Below, one piece after another: positions 1 through 8,730 of a stretch of 64,000 nt of DNA (positions are counted from its first letter, which is position 1; each line of letters starts with the position of its first letter). Source of the DNA: Bdellovibrio bacteriovorus HD100. GTDB lineage: Bacteria; Bdellovibrionota; Bdellovibrionia; Bdellovibrionales; Bdellovibrionaceae. Under the pieces are notes generated by a model. The model was given only the letters and a program-made list of their open reading frames with translations, was not told the DNA's origin and made no database searches. Location of the stretch: positions 620,001 through 684,000 of the forward strand of contig NC_005363.1 in the NCBI RefSeq assembly GCF_000196175.1. Direction: 5' to 3'. The translations under genes were made by a program, and so were the position numbers.

Positions 1-98
1 GCATAAGTGCCGGAATTCAGAGTGCCTTCACATTTGAGAGTGTCAGCGAATGCCGGGCCAGAGATCAAAAGAGCGAAAAGGGTGATCAGGTGTTTCAT
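1..98 (-). CDS. Small exported protein, 3' end outside the window
   Basis: Reading the complement from 98, the product begins MKHLITLFALLISGPAFA, a clear Sec signal peptide with an AFA cleavage site, followed by a mature part starting DTLKCEGTLNSG. An AGAGGA ribosome-binding site lies just upstream of the ATG. Only 32 codons are inside the window and the gene runs off the left edge, so length and function are unknown. Bdellovibrio genomes hold many short exported proteins of this style with paired cysteines. I am confident in the start and export signal but can say nothing about role. Confidence 0.75.
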   Translation of the reverse strand, partial: MKHLITLFALLISGPAFADTLKCEGTLNSGTY

Positions 99-238
99 AA
101 AAAATCCTCTTTGGGTTAAAGTGTGTTTTGCACAGATCTTGTAACCTGAAAGAGGACATTTGAGTGTTTGGATCCCGTTAAGACCCCCGGTTTTGTTCCA
201 GGATCTTACGCTTAAAAAAACTTTTATTGACAGGCTTC

Positions 239-739
239 TTATTCTTCAAAGTCTTCGATGGCGTTTTCGTCACGCAGGTGGAATTTGAAGTCCGGACTGA
301 CATAGATCCCGCTGGAGATATAGCCGGCAACGCAGTTTTCTTTCATGTATTCCTGAATTGTGGCGTCGTCCTCTTCATAAGGAATGTCGCAGCTGCCGGT
401 GTCGTAAGCTTCGTGCTGAATCTGACCTTTGTAGGCCACGAATTCACCTGCTGCAGAATAGATTTTAGTCAAAGAGCCGAACTCAACACTCGCGCCGTCT
501 TTTAGCTGATAGTCACCCTCAAGAATCGTGTCATACCAGATGTTGGATTCATATTCGGCGGCCTTTAAAAGAGCGGCCTGATCCGGAGCGCTCAGGCTGT
601 CGAAGTCGATTTCCTGAGTCACTTCGCTGCCAGCTTCAATCACAGAGTAAAGTTTTTTAAGGAAGGTTTGTTCCGCCTTGGAGGAAGCAAAAGCATTTAC
701 AGAGAAAACAGAAAGCATCAGTGCCAGTAGGATTTTCAT
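239..739 (-). CDS. Exported hypothetical protein, 166 aa
   Basis: The protein opens with a Sec signal peptide (MKILLALMLSVFSVNAFA, cut near residue 18). The mature chain is acidic, with two cysteines near residues 117 and 135 that could form a disulfide in the periplasm. A GGAG motif precedes the ATG at suitable spacing. I recognise no family. It is transcribed in the same direction as the fragment at 1-98 and divergently from the cytochrome-like gene at 1064. No clear intrinsic terminator is seen between 99 and 238. Confidence 0.8.
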   Translation of the reverse strand: MKILLALMLSVFSVNAFASSKAEQTFLKKLYSVIEAGSEVTQEIDFDSLSAPDQAALLKAAEYESNIWYDTILEGDYQLKDGASVEFGSLTKIYSAAGEFVAYKGQIQHEAYDTGSCDIPYEEDDATIQEYMKENCVAGYISSGIYVSPDFKFHLRDENAIEDFEE

Positions 740-1063
740 GGGGACTCCAGTTCGTTTGATGCGGTTGTTTTAGTGCCGCCACATGCAGAAGTAAATTGCA
801 TAGACTGAAAGAATATATGCTTTGAAAGAATAATAAGGCTCCAGACGGGTCTGGGGAGGCTGTTTTTGTGCTGCAAATTGAAACGGACATTTGCCCAAAT
901 GTATCCAGAGAAACTTGGTAATGCCTTGAAATTAGCCGCTTTTTCTTAAGTTCCAGCAAGCAAAGGACGAAGAAGTGTCGAAGCTGCAAACAAGCGGCGC
1001 TTTGAGGACTTATGAACGTCAATTGTCAGCCAAAAAGCCACGGTTACAAAGTAAACTTATCTT
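740..1063. other. Divergent intergenic region without a gene
   Basis: This 324-bp gap separates the minus gene at 239-739 from the plus gene at 1064. The only open frame crossing it on the minus strand overlaps the start of the 239-739 gene, lacks a ribosome-binding site and looks like noise. It must hold both promoters. The one distinct element is a TTAC-AAA-GTAA palindrome at its right end, listed separately. I see no RNA gene here. Confidence 0.6.
1044..1054. promoter_or_regulatory. Possible LexA-type box TTAC-AAA-GTAA
   Basis: A perfect TTAC-N3-GTAA palindrome ends 9 bp before the ATG at 1064. From memory, TTACN3GTAA is the LexA-binding motif reported for B. bacteriovorus. About one such match is expected by chance in 64 kb, so position rather than sequence carries the weight. 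If real, it would place the DUF1592/DUF1552 pair under LexA control. Confidence 0.35.
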
Positions 1064-3031
1064 ATGGATAAAAAGACAGCTTCCAGGCTTTGTGCCTTCT
1101 TTGTTGTTACTTTGCCATTGATGCTGGGGTTTCAGAACTGCAGCGCCCTTTATATGGGCGAGCCGCAAGGGCGCTCGGAATCTGTTCCCCTCACTGAAGA
1201 TCTGCAACTGGGACAGAAACTGTACACTCAAAACTGCGCCAACTGTCATGGCTCGGTGAAGTCCTCGGCGAAACGTTCGCGAACGGCAGAGCAGATATCC
1301 ATCGCCATCAAAACTGAATCGCAAATGAGAATGATCAGTTTGACGCAGAAAGAACTTGATCTGATTGCGCAGGCTTTGTCGCCGGAGGCCTACAATCCGC
1401 CACCAGTGGTGAATGAAGACAACCGGCAGGTGTTTGCGTGCACGCCCGGGCAGATGCAGAAAACCCCGATGGTCCGGTTGACGAATCGCGAATACAGAGG
1501 TGCTCTGTTTGGCCTGCTGGATGACTTTGCCACCACTTTGAAAACTGATGCCACACTGCTGGAAAAGATTGAAGCCATACCTACGGACATCGCCACCGAA
1601 AATCGCGACACGCTGAAAGAACAGTCCCTGTTGATGACGGCGCCGATTTCCAATGCCTTGTTTGAATCCGCGTTCCGTGCCTCAGAGCTTGTGGCGGGGG
1701 CCACGACGGGTTTAAGGAATTATCCCAACACCGGTCAGTGTCTGAACGCCGCGACAATCACGCAATCCTGCCATCAACAGTTTGTGCGTGAACTGGGCAG
1801 TCGGGCCTTTCGTCGCCCTTTGAGCGTGACGGAAGCCAACGAGGTTGCGGCCCGTTTTTGGGATGCTGGTCTGGCCAAGTCAGATCTTTTGAAGGTCACC
1901 TTCACAGGACTGGTGACGATGCCGGATTCTCTTTACAAGGTTTATGATCGCGGCAGTGCGGTTGTGGGAAGTTCCACAGTGCTCAGTCTTTCGGCCCATG
2001 AACTGGCGACCAAGATGGCATTCTTCTTAACCGGAGCGCCCCCGGACAGCGCTTTGAAGGCTTTGGCGGATAACGGCCAGATTCTGGATGAAACAGTGCT
2101 GGATCAGCAAGCAGATCGACTGTTGTCCTTGCCGGGGGCCCAGGACATGGTTCGTCGGTTGTTCCGTGAATCTTACGGGTATGATGTCTATGATCGCCTT
2201 CAGTATGATTCTGCCTATATCGGCGGGGTCAGTACCGCAGGCCTGGACGATGTCATGACGGCAGAGCTTGACAGTTACTTTGTCGAAGTCGTTTTGAATC
2301 GCAAGGGCAGCTTTCTGGATATCATGACCTCCCGTTATACCAATGCGACCGACGGTCGAATGGGAGTGATCTATAACGTCAATGCAGTGACCTCCACTTT
2401 GCCGGAAGAGCGTTCCGGTTTCTTGAGTCGGGCGGCCATGCTGACGAAACGCTCGGGCTACACGGCTTCACCGATCAAACGGGGCTTGAGCATTATTGAA
2501 CACGTGCTTTGCCAGGATATTGGCTTGCCGCCACCCAGTGCGCCGACGTCACTCCCGGTCCTGACCGAAGACCTTATCACCACCAGGTACAGAACCGTGC
2601 ATTCTACGGAAGCGTCCGGGACGACCTGCATGGGATGCCATTCCCGATTCAATAATCTGGGGTATGCCTTTGAAAGTTTCGACAGCTTCGGGCGCTATCG
2701 AACTTCGGAAACAGTTTATAAGAACTCTCAGGCGATCGGATCTCTTCCGGTGGACACTTCGTTCACAACTTCTGAAATCACCGGGAAGTCAGTTTCAGGA
2801 AATGGTGCCCGTCAAATGTCAGAACAACTGGGTATGAGTGACCGGGCTTTGATGTGTTTTACAAAACATCTGAAGCGGTTTGAAGCCCGCATCCCTGCAG
2901 ATGCAAACGCCAATTGTCAGATGAATCGAAGCTTGGCGTCGATGTACGGGGATAACACGACTCAGGGTTCTGTTGTGGGTGCCATCAAAGCTTTGGTTCT
3001 TTCACCTGAATTCAGACGCTGGAAATACTAA
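1064..3031 (+). CDS. DUF1592/DUF1588/DUF1585-type cytochrome-like protein, 655 aa
   Basis: The N-terminus is a hydrophobic export signal ending near Cys26 (LGFQNC), which may be lipidated although the lipobox is not canonical. A c-type heme site CANCH lies at 58-62. The centre (RAFRRPLSVTEANEV and following) matches the DUF1595/DUF1592 family, and a second heme-type site CMGCH at 522-526 sits in the DUF1588 segment (NNLGYAFESFDSFGRYR), followed by a DUF1585-like tail. Such proteins are typically encoded next to DUF1552 proteins, as here with a 9-bp gap. The substrate is unknown; an envelope redox role is inferred. No Shine-Dalgarno precedes the ATG, so the start is less certain than the frame. 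Confidence 0.85.
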   Translation: MDKKTASRLCAFFVVTLPLMLGFQNCSALYMGEPQGRSESVPLTEDLQLGQKLYTQNCANCHGSVKSSAKRSRTAEQISIAIKTESQMRMISLTQKELDLIAQALSPEAYNPPPVVNEDNRQVFACTPGQMQKTPMVRLTNREYRGALFGLLDDFATTLKTDATLLEKIEAIPTDIATENRDTLKEQSLLMTAPISNALFESAFRASELVAGATTGLRNYPNTGQCLNAATITQSCHQQFVRELGSRAFRRPLSVTEANEVAARFWDAGLAKSDLLKVTFTGLVTMPDSLYKVYDRGSAVVGSSTVLSLSAHELATKMAFFLTGAPPDSALKALADNGQILDETVLDQQADRLLSLPGAQDMVRRLFRESYGYDVYDRLQYDSAYIGGVSTAGLDDVMTAELDSYFVEVVLNRKGSFLDIMTSRYTNATDGRMGVIYNVNAVTSTLPEERSGFLSRAAMLTKRSGYTASPIKRGLSIIEHVLCQDIGLPPPSAPTSLPVLTEDLITTRYRTVHSTEASGTTCMGCHSRFNNLGYAFESFDSFGRYRTSETVYKNSQAIGSLPVDTSFTTSEITGKSVSGNGARQMSEQLGMSDRALMCFTKHLKRFEARIPADANANCQMNRSLASMYGDNTTQGSVVGAIKALVLSPEFRRWKY

Positions 3032-3040
3032 GGGGACGTT

Positions 3041-4495
3041 ATGTCGATGTACTATTGCAAAAAAACCCGTCGTCAGTTTTTGGTCGGATCCGGGAAAACT
3101 CTTCTGGCTCTGCCGCTTTTGCCAAGTCTGATGCCAGTGGAAGCTTTCGCCCAGGCCGCGACACCCCCAAAGCGTCTGATGATGTTCTGGTTTGATCATG
3201 GAAATTTAAATGCCATGTGGCCGGCACGAAGTCTTGCGACCACCGCGGTGGGTTCCAGCGGGTCTAAAGAGGTTTTATTGCGCAGTTTGGGGTCGACATC
3301 TTCGTTCAGCTCGGTTTTGAACAATCCTTTGTATGATACGCTGAAGAACAGCGACCAACTGACGATCGTGCGCGGTTTGGATGCTTCGGTTCGGTGGGGT
3401 TCAGCCCATGGGAACTTTCCGGTGGCATCAGCGCAGGATCGAAATTCCGAGGGCGGATTCCCTTCTATTGAATCCGTGCTGGAATCTTCCAAGACGCTTT
3501 ATCCGGATTCAACACCGGCCTATGTGCGGAAAGCCATCCGGGTGGGCCTTCTGGGAGCCGGATTGTTTTATCAAAAGGTGGGCAGTGGAGTTCAGGTGAT
3601 TCCACATTACGAAGACTGGACGATTCGAAACTTCTATAACGAAGTCTTTGGCAGTCTGACGGCGGGCACAACGGCACCGGCAGATAACACCAATGAACTG
3701 AAATCCAATATCTTGAATCGTGTTTTTGGTGCTTACACAGGCTTTAAAAACAGCCGTAAAATTTCTGCTGAAGACAAAGCCCGCCTTGAACAGCACATGG
3801 GTTACATCTCTGACTTGCAAAAGTCCCTGGGCCAAGTGGCGCCAACACCGACGTGTTCCAAGCCTGCGGACCCGGGCAGTGTTTCTGATCCGGCTTTGTG
3901 CAACCGAATTTATCTGGATCTATTGGCCGTGGCCTTTAAATGCGGCCTTACTAAAGTGGGAGTCATGGCCTTTGAGGGACAAGATCCCCAGTGGATTCCG
4001 GGCTTGAGCGGCCTGGGCACCAATGTTCACGATGCCATGCACGGCAGTGCGGGAAATGCCATTCAGAAAACGGCCTATGAGGTTTGGTGGAGGTACTTTA
4101 CAAATCTTATTGCGGACCGGTTCCTGGCACCTTTGAATGTTGAAGAGGGTGTCACGGGCCGTACCTATCTGGAAAACATGGTGACGGCGATGTTGTGTGC
4201 CGGTGGTATGCAGGATTTGGGCGGGGATAATGGCCATAGCGGTTATGATTCCCAGCAGGTTCTGATTGGAAACATGGGCGGGGCCCTGCGGTCGGGTCGT
4301 TATGTGACGATGCCGTCGGCGGGTCTGCCTTACAACTGTTTCCTGATCACACTGTTGCAGCTGATGGGGGTGCCACCTTCTGATTACGCCTTTGCGACGC
4401 CGAACGGGCAGGGGTTTGGGTATTACGGGGAGTTCCCGGCCAATCACGTGCTGAAGGGCAGATTCTATCAGCCGATCAGCGAGATTCTGACCTAG
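3041..4495 (+). CDS. Tat-exported DUF1552 protein, 484 aa
   Basis: The protein starts with a twin-arginine signal (KTRRQFLVG at about 8-16, then a hydrophobic stretch ending AFAQA), so it is probably exported folded by Tat. The body has the DUF1552 look (MMFWFDHGNLNAMWP near 48-62 and a C-terminal NGHSGYDSQQVLIG segment), a family distantly related to the alkaline-phosphatase-like DUF1501 proteins. An AAGGGGA ribosome-binding site precedes the ATG. It follows the DUF1592 gene with a 9-bp gap and likely forms a two-gene operon ending at the hairpin at 4525. The pair is common in myxobacteria and planctomycetes; its function is not established. Confidence 0.87.
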   Translation: MSMYYCKKTRRQFLVGSGKTLLALPLLPSLMPVEAFAQAATPPKRLMMFWFDHGNLNAMWPARSLATTAVGSSGSKEVLLRSLGSTSSFSSVLNNPLYDTLKNSDQLTIVRGLDASVRWGSAHGNFPVASAQDRNSEGGFPSIESVLESSKTLYPDSTPAYVRKAIRVGLLGAGLFYQKVGSGVQVIPHYEDWTIRNFYNEVFGSLTAGTTAPADNTNELKSNILNRVFGAYTGFKNSRKISAEDKARLEQHMGYISDLQKSLGQVAPTPTCSKPADPGSVSDPALCNRIYLDLLAVAFKCGLTKVGVMAFEGQDPQWIPGLSGLGTNVHDAMHGSAGNAIQKTAYEVWWRYFTNLIADRFLAPLNVEEGVTGRTYLENMVTAMLCAGGMQDLGGDNGHSGYDSQQVLIGNMGGALRSGRYVTMPSAGLPYNCFLITLLQLMGVPPSDYAFATPNGQGFGYYGEFPANHVLKGRFYQPISEILT

Positions 4496-4524
4496 GCTTG
4501 AAAAGCGTGTGAACCAGAAAATAA

Positions 4525-4551
4525 AAAAGCCGACTTTGCAGTCGGCTTTTT
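4525..4551. terminator. Bidirectional intrinsic terminator
   Basis: AAAAAGCCGACT and AGTCGGCTTTTT form a 12-bp stem with a three-base loop, flanked by A and T runs on both sides. It sits between the convergent genes ending at 4495 (+) and 4580 (-) and can serve both. Confidence 0.9.
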
Positions 4552-4579
4552 GTTTTTGGAATGTATCAACAACTAAGAA

Positions 4580-5413
4580 TTAGAAGTTGAAACGACCTGC
4601 TACAGACAGAACGATAACATTGTATTTATCAGCTTCGCTGTTAGAGAAGTCGTAGTCCAAACGAGGGATCAGCGCGAACGTGCCCATTGGCATTACAGAG
4701 TAAGCAGACAGGCCCAAAGTGTTGTAAGAGTCAGTAGCTGTGCTGCCATCTTCGTTTTCAGATTCTGCGAAGCTTACGTAGTTCAAAGCACCACCGAAAG
4801 TGATGTCAGTGACTTTTGTTTCGTAGAAAGCAGACAGGCCCATTGCGTTCCCGCCTTTTACTTTTGCATCCCCGATGCCTACAACTTCAATAGTACGCTC
4901 CATGTTGATCGTGTAGTTCAAGCGACCACCGATAACGCCGCCAGCTGCTTCAGTGTCCATACCTACATACGGATTGAAAGAGAAGCCACCAGATGCCGGG
5001 GAAGCCTCATTACCATCGATTTTACCTTTTTGTAGAGCCAATTCAACGCCCAAGCCGTAACGAAGAGTGGAAGCTCCCATTGCGGAATTGCCTTTCAAAG
5101 TGACTGTGGGATCTTGAAGACCGTTGATTTTGCTTTTTGGAGAAGAATCGCTTTCGATGGAAGTGAAAGCCAATGCGCCTTCGATAGAGAACTGATCGTT
5201 GATACCGTACTCGTAAGAAGCACCTGTGTTAATAAGACCAGAGAACTTGGAGTCTTCGGTATCATCTTTGTCTTTAGTGTTTGTGGAAAGAAGACCCAAA
5301 CGTGCAGTCACGTCAGACTGACCCGCTTTGGATTGGAAGAAGAATTCATTGTCTGCTGCGTTTGCAGATACGGAAGCCAATACGATGGCGGCTGCGATAA
5401 CTTTTGAAAACAT
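4580..5413 (-). CDS. Outer-membrane beta-barrel protein, 277 aa
   Basis: A Sec signal peptide (MFSKVIAAAIVLASVSANA) is followed by alternating polar/hydrophobic segments rich in Gly, Tyr and Asn, and the chain ends in Phe (AGRFNF). Terminal Phe and the strand pattern are hallmarks of outer-membrane barrels inserted by Bam. No cysteines are visible. About 12 strands would fit the length. AAGGAG precedes the ATG. The upstream region contains a small palindrome ACTCA-GT-TGAGT at 5437-5448 of unknown meaning. Pore or adhesion function cannot be told from sequence. Confidence 0.75.
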   Translation of the reverse strand: MFSKVIAAAIVLASVSANAADNEFFFQSKAGQSDVTARLGLLSTNTKDKDDTEDSKFSGLINTGASYEYGINDQFSIEGALAFTSIESDSSPKSKINGLQDPTVTLKGNSAMGASTLRYGLGVELALQKGKIDGNEASPASGGFSFNPYVGMDTEAAGGVIGGRLNYTINMERTIEVVGIGDAKVKGGNAMGLSAFYETKVTDITFGGALNYVSFAESENEDGSTATDSYNTLGLSAYSVMPMGTFALIPRLDYDFSNSEADKYNVIVLSVAGRFNF

Positions 5414-5711
5414 TTGTAGCTCCTTAAGCTGTTAATACTCAGTTGAGTCCAAATATTCCAAGCCTGTTTAACCAAATAGTCAACAATCGACGTTCTTTTG
5501 AAGCTGCCAAATTACCTAAAATACCGAGTATTTTCGCAAATGGGACACTTCCGCTTAAGCGGGGAACCTTGGGGTGAGGCTCCTGTCGAAGCCTAAGCCA
5601 TTGGAAGGCAGTTTTTTCATGGTGCGGTTGTCAGTTCGAATAGGATGGCACCGGGGGCCGTTTTTGGCTGGCACAGGATTTGGAGTAAAGGGCACAAAAC
5701 AAGGAAACACT

Positions 5712-6182
5712 ATGAAAAATATGTTTGGAAAAATTCTGGCTTCGACTCTTCTTTTGTCTTCCATTTCCGCTTCTGCTGGTGGCAATGACTTTGTGAGCCG
5801 CCTCAAGGCACTTGATGGCCGTGAAGGTAAAATCGTGTCTTCTTATGATGACGAAAATACCGGCCGTTGCCGTCTTGAGCTGCAAAAATATGAACTTGAA
5901 GATGGCAGCCAGGGCCTAGCAGTTTATCTGCAAGACACCGGTATGTACTTCACTCCAAGTGCAGGTCTTGATAAAGAAACAAAACTGAAAGATGCCAACA
6001 CAGCTGTTGTTAGCACCAGCTCCGAGCGTCCGGGTGGCGATGCGTGCGGTGATTTCGGTGGTGCGCTTGGTTACAAAAAAGTTCTTGTCCTGAAAGACAA
6101 TCAAGTGACCATTCGTGAGACCTTCCGTTGTGTGATGGATGGCTTTAAGAAATACGATCTTTCCACGACTTGCCAGTTCTAA
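5712..6182 (+). CDS. Exported hypothetical protein, 156 aa
   Basis: I chose the ATG at 5712 because it follows an AAGGAAACAC ribosome-binding site and begins a good signal peptide (MKNMFGKILASTLLLSSISASA). An upstream in-frame extension of 46 codons has no signal peptide logic and is discarded. The mature part carries four cysteines, probably two disulfides, and a C-terminal DLSTTCQF. I recognise no family. It is monocistronic, ending at the hairpin at 6211. Confidence 0.82.
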   Translation: MKNMFGKILASTLLLSSISASAGGNDFVSRLKALDGREGKIVSSYDDENTGRCRLELQKYELEDGSQGLAVYLQDTGMYFTPSAGLDKETKLKDANTAVVSTSSERPGGDACGDFGGALGYKKVLVLKDNQVTIRETFRCVMDGFKKYDLSTTCQF

Positions 6183-6210
6183 TCTGAACTGAACAAGATA
6201 GTGAAAACTG

Positions 6211-6241
6211 AACCCACACTGAAAAGGTGTGGGTTTTTTAT
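6211..6241 (+). terminator. Intrinsic terminator
   Basis: AACCCACAC pairs with GTGTGGGTT around a short loop and is followed by TTTTTTATTTT. It lies 28 bp after the stop of the exported protein ending at 6182. Confidence 0.9.
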
Positions 6242-6255
6242 TTTCAGAGGGCGAA

Positions 6256-6270
6256 GTCTCAATCTGAGAC
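6256..6270. promoter_or_regulatory. Palindrome GTCTCA-ATC-TGAGAC
   Basis: Perfect 6-bp arms with a 3-bp spacer, centred at 6263, exactly 65 bp before the ATG at 6328. The same sequence recurs at 11453-11467 at the identical distance from another gene. There is no T-tract, so it is more likely a protein-binding site than a terminator. Confidence 0.6.
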
Positions 6271-6313
6271 AACAATCTTCACAAAAGTCCGGTCAGTTTA
6301 CGGCTGCAGATCA

Positions 6314-6321
6314 CCGATAAG
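6314..6321 (+). promoter_or_regulatory. FliA-like -10 box CCGATAAG, leaderless spacing
   Basis: ACCGATAAG resembles the sigma28 -10 consensus GCCGATAA. It ends 6 nt before the ATG at 6328, so transcription would begin at or next to the start codon. The -35 match (CAGTTTAC region) is weak. The same box sits at nearly the same place at 8717 and 40415. Confidence 0.55.
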
Positions 6322-6327
6322 TTCGGA

Positions 6328-7881
6328 ATGCACGTCCCTGCTTTTGTGATGCTATTTCTGCTTGTCCTGTGTTCGCCGATTCTGGCGACGGCTGAATCCA
6401 ATTTGGAATTGCTGTACACAAAGCAGATTGCCTGGACAGCAGCAAACCTGGAAGACCCCAAGGTTGTCAGTGCTTTCCGCACTTCATTTCAGGATCTGGT
6501 CGCTGATAAATCCAAAATCGCCCAGCTACAGACATCCGAGGGCAAAAAGATTCTGCAACAGGGACAAAGCCTGCTGTCAGTCATTCAGCTGAAAGAGAAC
6601 CTGCAAAAGTGTCTGCTGTCCCACGCGGCCGCCAAGGGTGTTTCCGAGGCCTTGGCCAAGGCTTTGGATTCCCAAGTCTTAAATGGCGCTGTGTGTGCCG
6701 AGGTTGTGGCAGAAGAAAAGAAGATGCAGGCCTTTGGCAAAGACATGGAAAAGGCATTCAAAGAAGATGCTCGTAATAAGATCCTGAATACGGCAAAAAA
6801 GCAGCTGAATGTCACTCGAGCCTACTGGAAAGAAGCCGCCAAACAAGACGCCCTGGATATCGCGGTGGAGCTGACGGATCGCGAACGTGAAATGAAGGTC
6901 AAGCCTCCGCAATCCGGAACTGAACTCCTGCTTTATACCAAAGCCATTCGCGAACGAAGAAACAAAAACGTGATCGTTCAAAACGATGTGAAGAAAGCCT
7001 TCGCCGAAGTTCAGACCGAGCTAAAAAATCACGAGGACTATTTAAACGAAGCGGCCAAGGGCAGTGTTGACGAGACTTTGCAAAGTCTGCTGGTAACGAA
7101 CCCAGCGGCCAGTGCGCAGTTCCTGATGGAAAATCCGGGGGCTTCAGATCTGATCTGTAAGATCCTGCAGGGTTACGACAAGAAAGCCCAGAAAAACGAA
7201 ATCCTGGATAAAGCCATGTTCTGGGGTGGACTTGTTGTTGGCGGTGTTTTGCTGGCGACAGGTATTGGAGCCGGGGTCGGCGCGATGGTTCTTTCCGGAA
7301 CTGCCGCCGCGGGAACCTTGACCACAGTTGCGGCCGGGGCTGCCTTGGCGGGCACTATCGCTGCGGGTGGGGAAACAGTCTATGCCTCTTCAAAAGCCCA
7401 TGAATCCTTTATCGAGGCCCGAAATCTGAGGGCCTCGGCATTTGCTGAAGGGTCTTCCAAAGAATCCTTCAGCAAGGCAGACGCGGCAAAAGATCAGGCT
7501 TATTCTGATCTGGCAGAGGCGGGCTTTTCTGCTGCTTCCATCATCCCATTTGGGGCGGGTTTGAAGGTTATGAAAAATGCCGCTCAGGCTTCGCGCCTGG
7601 GATCTTACGCGAAAGTGGCCAAAGAAGGTGCCAAGGTCGAAACGGACGCGGTGAAGTCCATGGCGACGTCTTTAAAAGAAATCTCTTCCGACAAAGATGT
7701 TTTAAAGGTTCTGGAAACCAGCCAGAAGCAGGTGAATTCCGAAGAGATGGGGATGTTCCTGGGGTATTTGTCTGATTTGCCTAAAGATCAGCGCAAGGAA
7801 GTTCTGGCGCTATTAAAGAAGAAACCGGAAAAAGCTGCGGATGCCATTCGCGAATCTTCCAAATCTGGGGTGTGCAAATGA
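6328..7881 (+). CDS. Exported helical protein with a glycine-rich membrane segment, 517 aa
   Basis: An N-terminal signal peptide (MHVPAFVMLFLLVLCSPILATA) leads a largely alpha-helical, Lys/Glu/Ala-rich chain. Around residues 295-345 there is a long hydrophobic stretch full of Gly and Ala with GxxxG spacing (GGLVVGGVLLATGIGAG and following), likely a membrane hairpin. The C-terminus ends SGVCK. No known family is recognised. No Shine-Dalgarno is present; a FliA-like box lies 6 nt upstream instead. The stop overlaps the ATG of the exported J-domain gene (ATGA), so the two are translationally coupled and probably act together in the periplasm. Confidence 0.8.
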   Translation: MHVPAFVMLFLLVLCSPILATAESNLELLYTKQIAWTAANLEDPKVVSAFRTSFQDLVADKSKIAQLQTSEGKKILQQGQSLLSVIQLKENLQKCLLSHAAAKGVSEALAKALDSQVLNGAVCAEVVAEEKKMQAFGKDMEKAFKEDARNKILNTAKKQLNVTRAYWKEAAKQDALDIAVELTDREREMKVKPPQSGTELLLYTKAIRERRNKNVIVQNDVKKAFAEVQTELKNHEDYLNEAAKGSVDETLQSLLVTNPAASAQFLMENPGASDLICKILQGYDKKAQKNEILDKAMFWGGLVVGGVLLATGIGAGVGAMVLSGTAAAGTLTTVAAGAALAGTIAAGGETVYASSKAHESFIEARNLRASAFAEGSSKESFSKADAAKDQAYSDLAEAGFSAASIIPFGAGLKVMKNAAQASRLGSYAKVAKEGAKVETDAVKSMATSLKEISSDKDVLKVLETSQKQVNSEEMGMFLGYLSDLPKDQRKEVLALLKKKPEKAADAIRESSKSGVCK

Positions 7882-8660
7882 AGAATCTGATTCTGTTGGT
7901 ATTGCTGCCCTTGGTTTTGCCAATTGTAACCTTCGCCCAAACAGCGGATGAAGTCCGTCGCATCATGAATTCGCAAAGCAGCCATTACGATATTCTGAAT
8001 GTCAGTAAAAACGCTTCTGTGGACGAGATCCGCACGGCCTATCGTCGCTTGATGAAAACCTACCACCCGGATCGCTATCAAAACGACCCGCAAAAGCTGC
8101 GAGCCGCCACTGAAGTGATGAAAAAGCTGAACGTGTCCCGCGACACCCTGATGGACCCGATGGCCCGTCAAAGATACGACGCCACGGTGAAGTCAGCACC
8201 CAAAACGACTGCCAAGCCGGCATCGGCGGCGCAGCCTTCAGCAAAACCAGAATCAGTGAATCCAAAACCGGAACCAAAAAAGTGGTCAGGGCCGGATTTC
8301 GAAGCTGAAGCCAAAGCCAAGGCCGAAGCCACAGCAAAAGCCGAAGCTGCCGCCAAGGCAGAGGCGGCTGCGAAAGCGAAAGCCGACGCTGCGGCGAAAG
8401 CCAGTGCCAAAACTGCCGAGCCACCAAAGCAAGAAACTAGGTTCTCAGCCAAGGAGGCTCCAAAGGCAGCTACCGAATCAAAGGTTTCCAGTAGCAGGAC
8501 AGAATCTTCGAAGCCTGCGACAGTCGATACAGCGAAAGACGCCGCCGTGCGATCCGAACAGCCGATGAACCACCGAACCAAGCAGGCGGTGAAGTTCTAT
8601 GAAGACACCGCCAAGTGTGGTGCGGGTTTCTATAAGTCCTTCGTGGATATGATGCTGTAG
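7878..8660 (+). CDS. Exported J-domain (DnaJ-like) protein, 260 aa
   Basis: The ATG at 7878 overlaps the upstream TGA and starts a signal peptide (MKNLILLVLLPLVLPIVTFA). Residues 36-90 form a J-domain: HYDILNVSKNASVDEI, the diagnostic HPD at 63-65, and a helix ending ARQRYD. A long Ala/Lys/Glu low-complexity stretch of AEAxAKA repeats follows at about 140-180, resembling TolA linkers, and then a short C-terminal segment with one Cys. J-domains normally stimulate cytoplasmic Hsp70, so an exported one is unexpected. A GTG two codons earlier (7872) is an alternative start. Confidence 0.85.
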   Translation: MKNLILLVLLPLVLPIVTFAQTADEVRRIMNSQSSHYDILNVSKNASVDEIRTAYRRLMKTYHPDRYQNDPQKLRAATEVMKKLNVSRDTLMDPMARQRYDATVKSAPKTTAKPASAAQPSAKPESVNPKPEPKKWSGPDFEAEAKAKAEATAKAEAAAKAEAAAKAKADAAAKASAKTAEPPKQETRFSAKEAPKAATESKVSSSRTESSKPATVDTAKDAAVRSEQPMNHRTKQAVKFYEDTAKCGAGFYKSFVDMML

Positions 8661-8716
8661 AAACTGATTCCCATTCTGAGTCATTCGCGACCTGGCTAAT
8701 GGTCCAGCTGGTTTCG

Positions 8717-8724
8717 CCGATAAG
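8717..8724 (+). promoter_or_regulatory. FliA-like -10 box CCGATAAG, leaderless spacing
   Basis: GCCGATAAG is an exact match to the sigma28 -10 consensus GCCGATAA. Eleven bases upstream is TAATGGTC, sharing TAA and G with the -35 consensus TAAAGTTT. The box ends 6 nt before the ATG at 8731, which itself lacks a Shine-Dalgarno. Confidence 0.65.
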
Positions 8725-8730
8725 TCCGTC

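Noticed and set aside
8168-8581. Ala-rich 137-codon frame on the minus strand
   Set aside because: Mirror of the Ala/Lys repeats of the exported J-domain gene.
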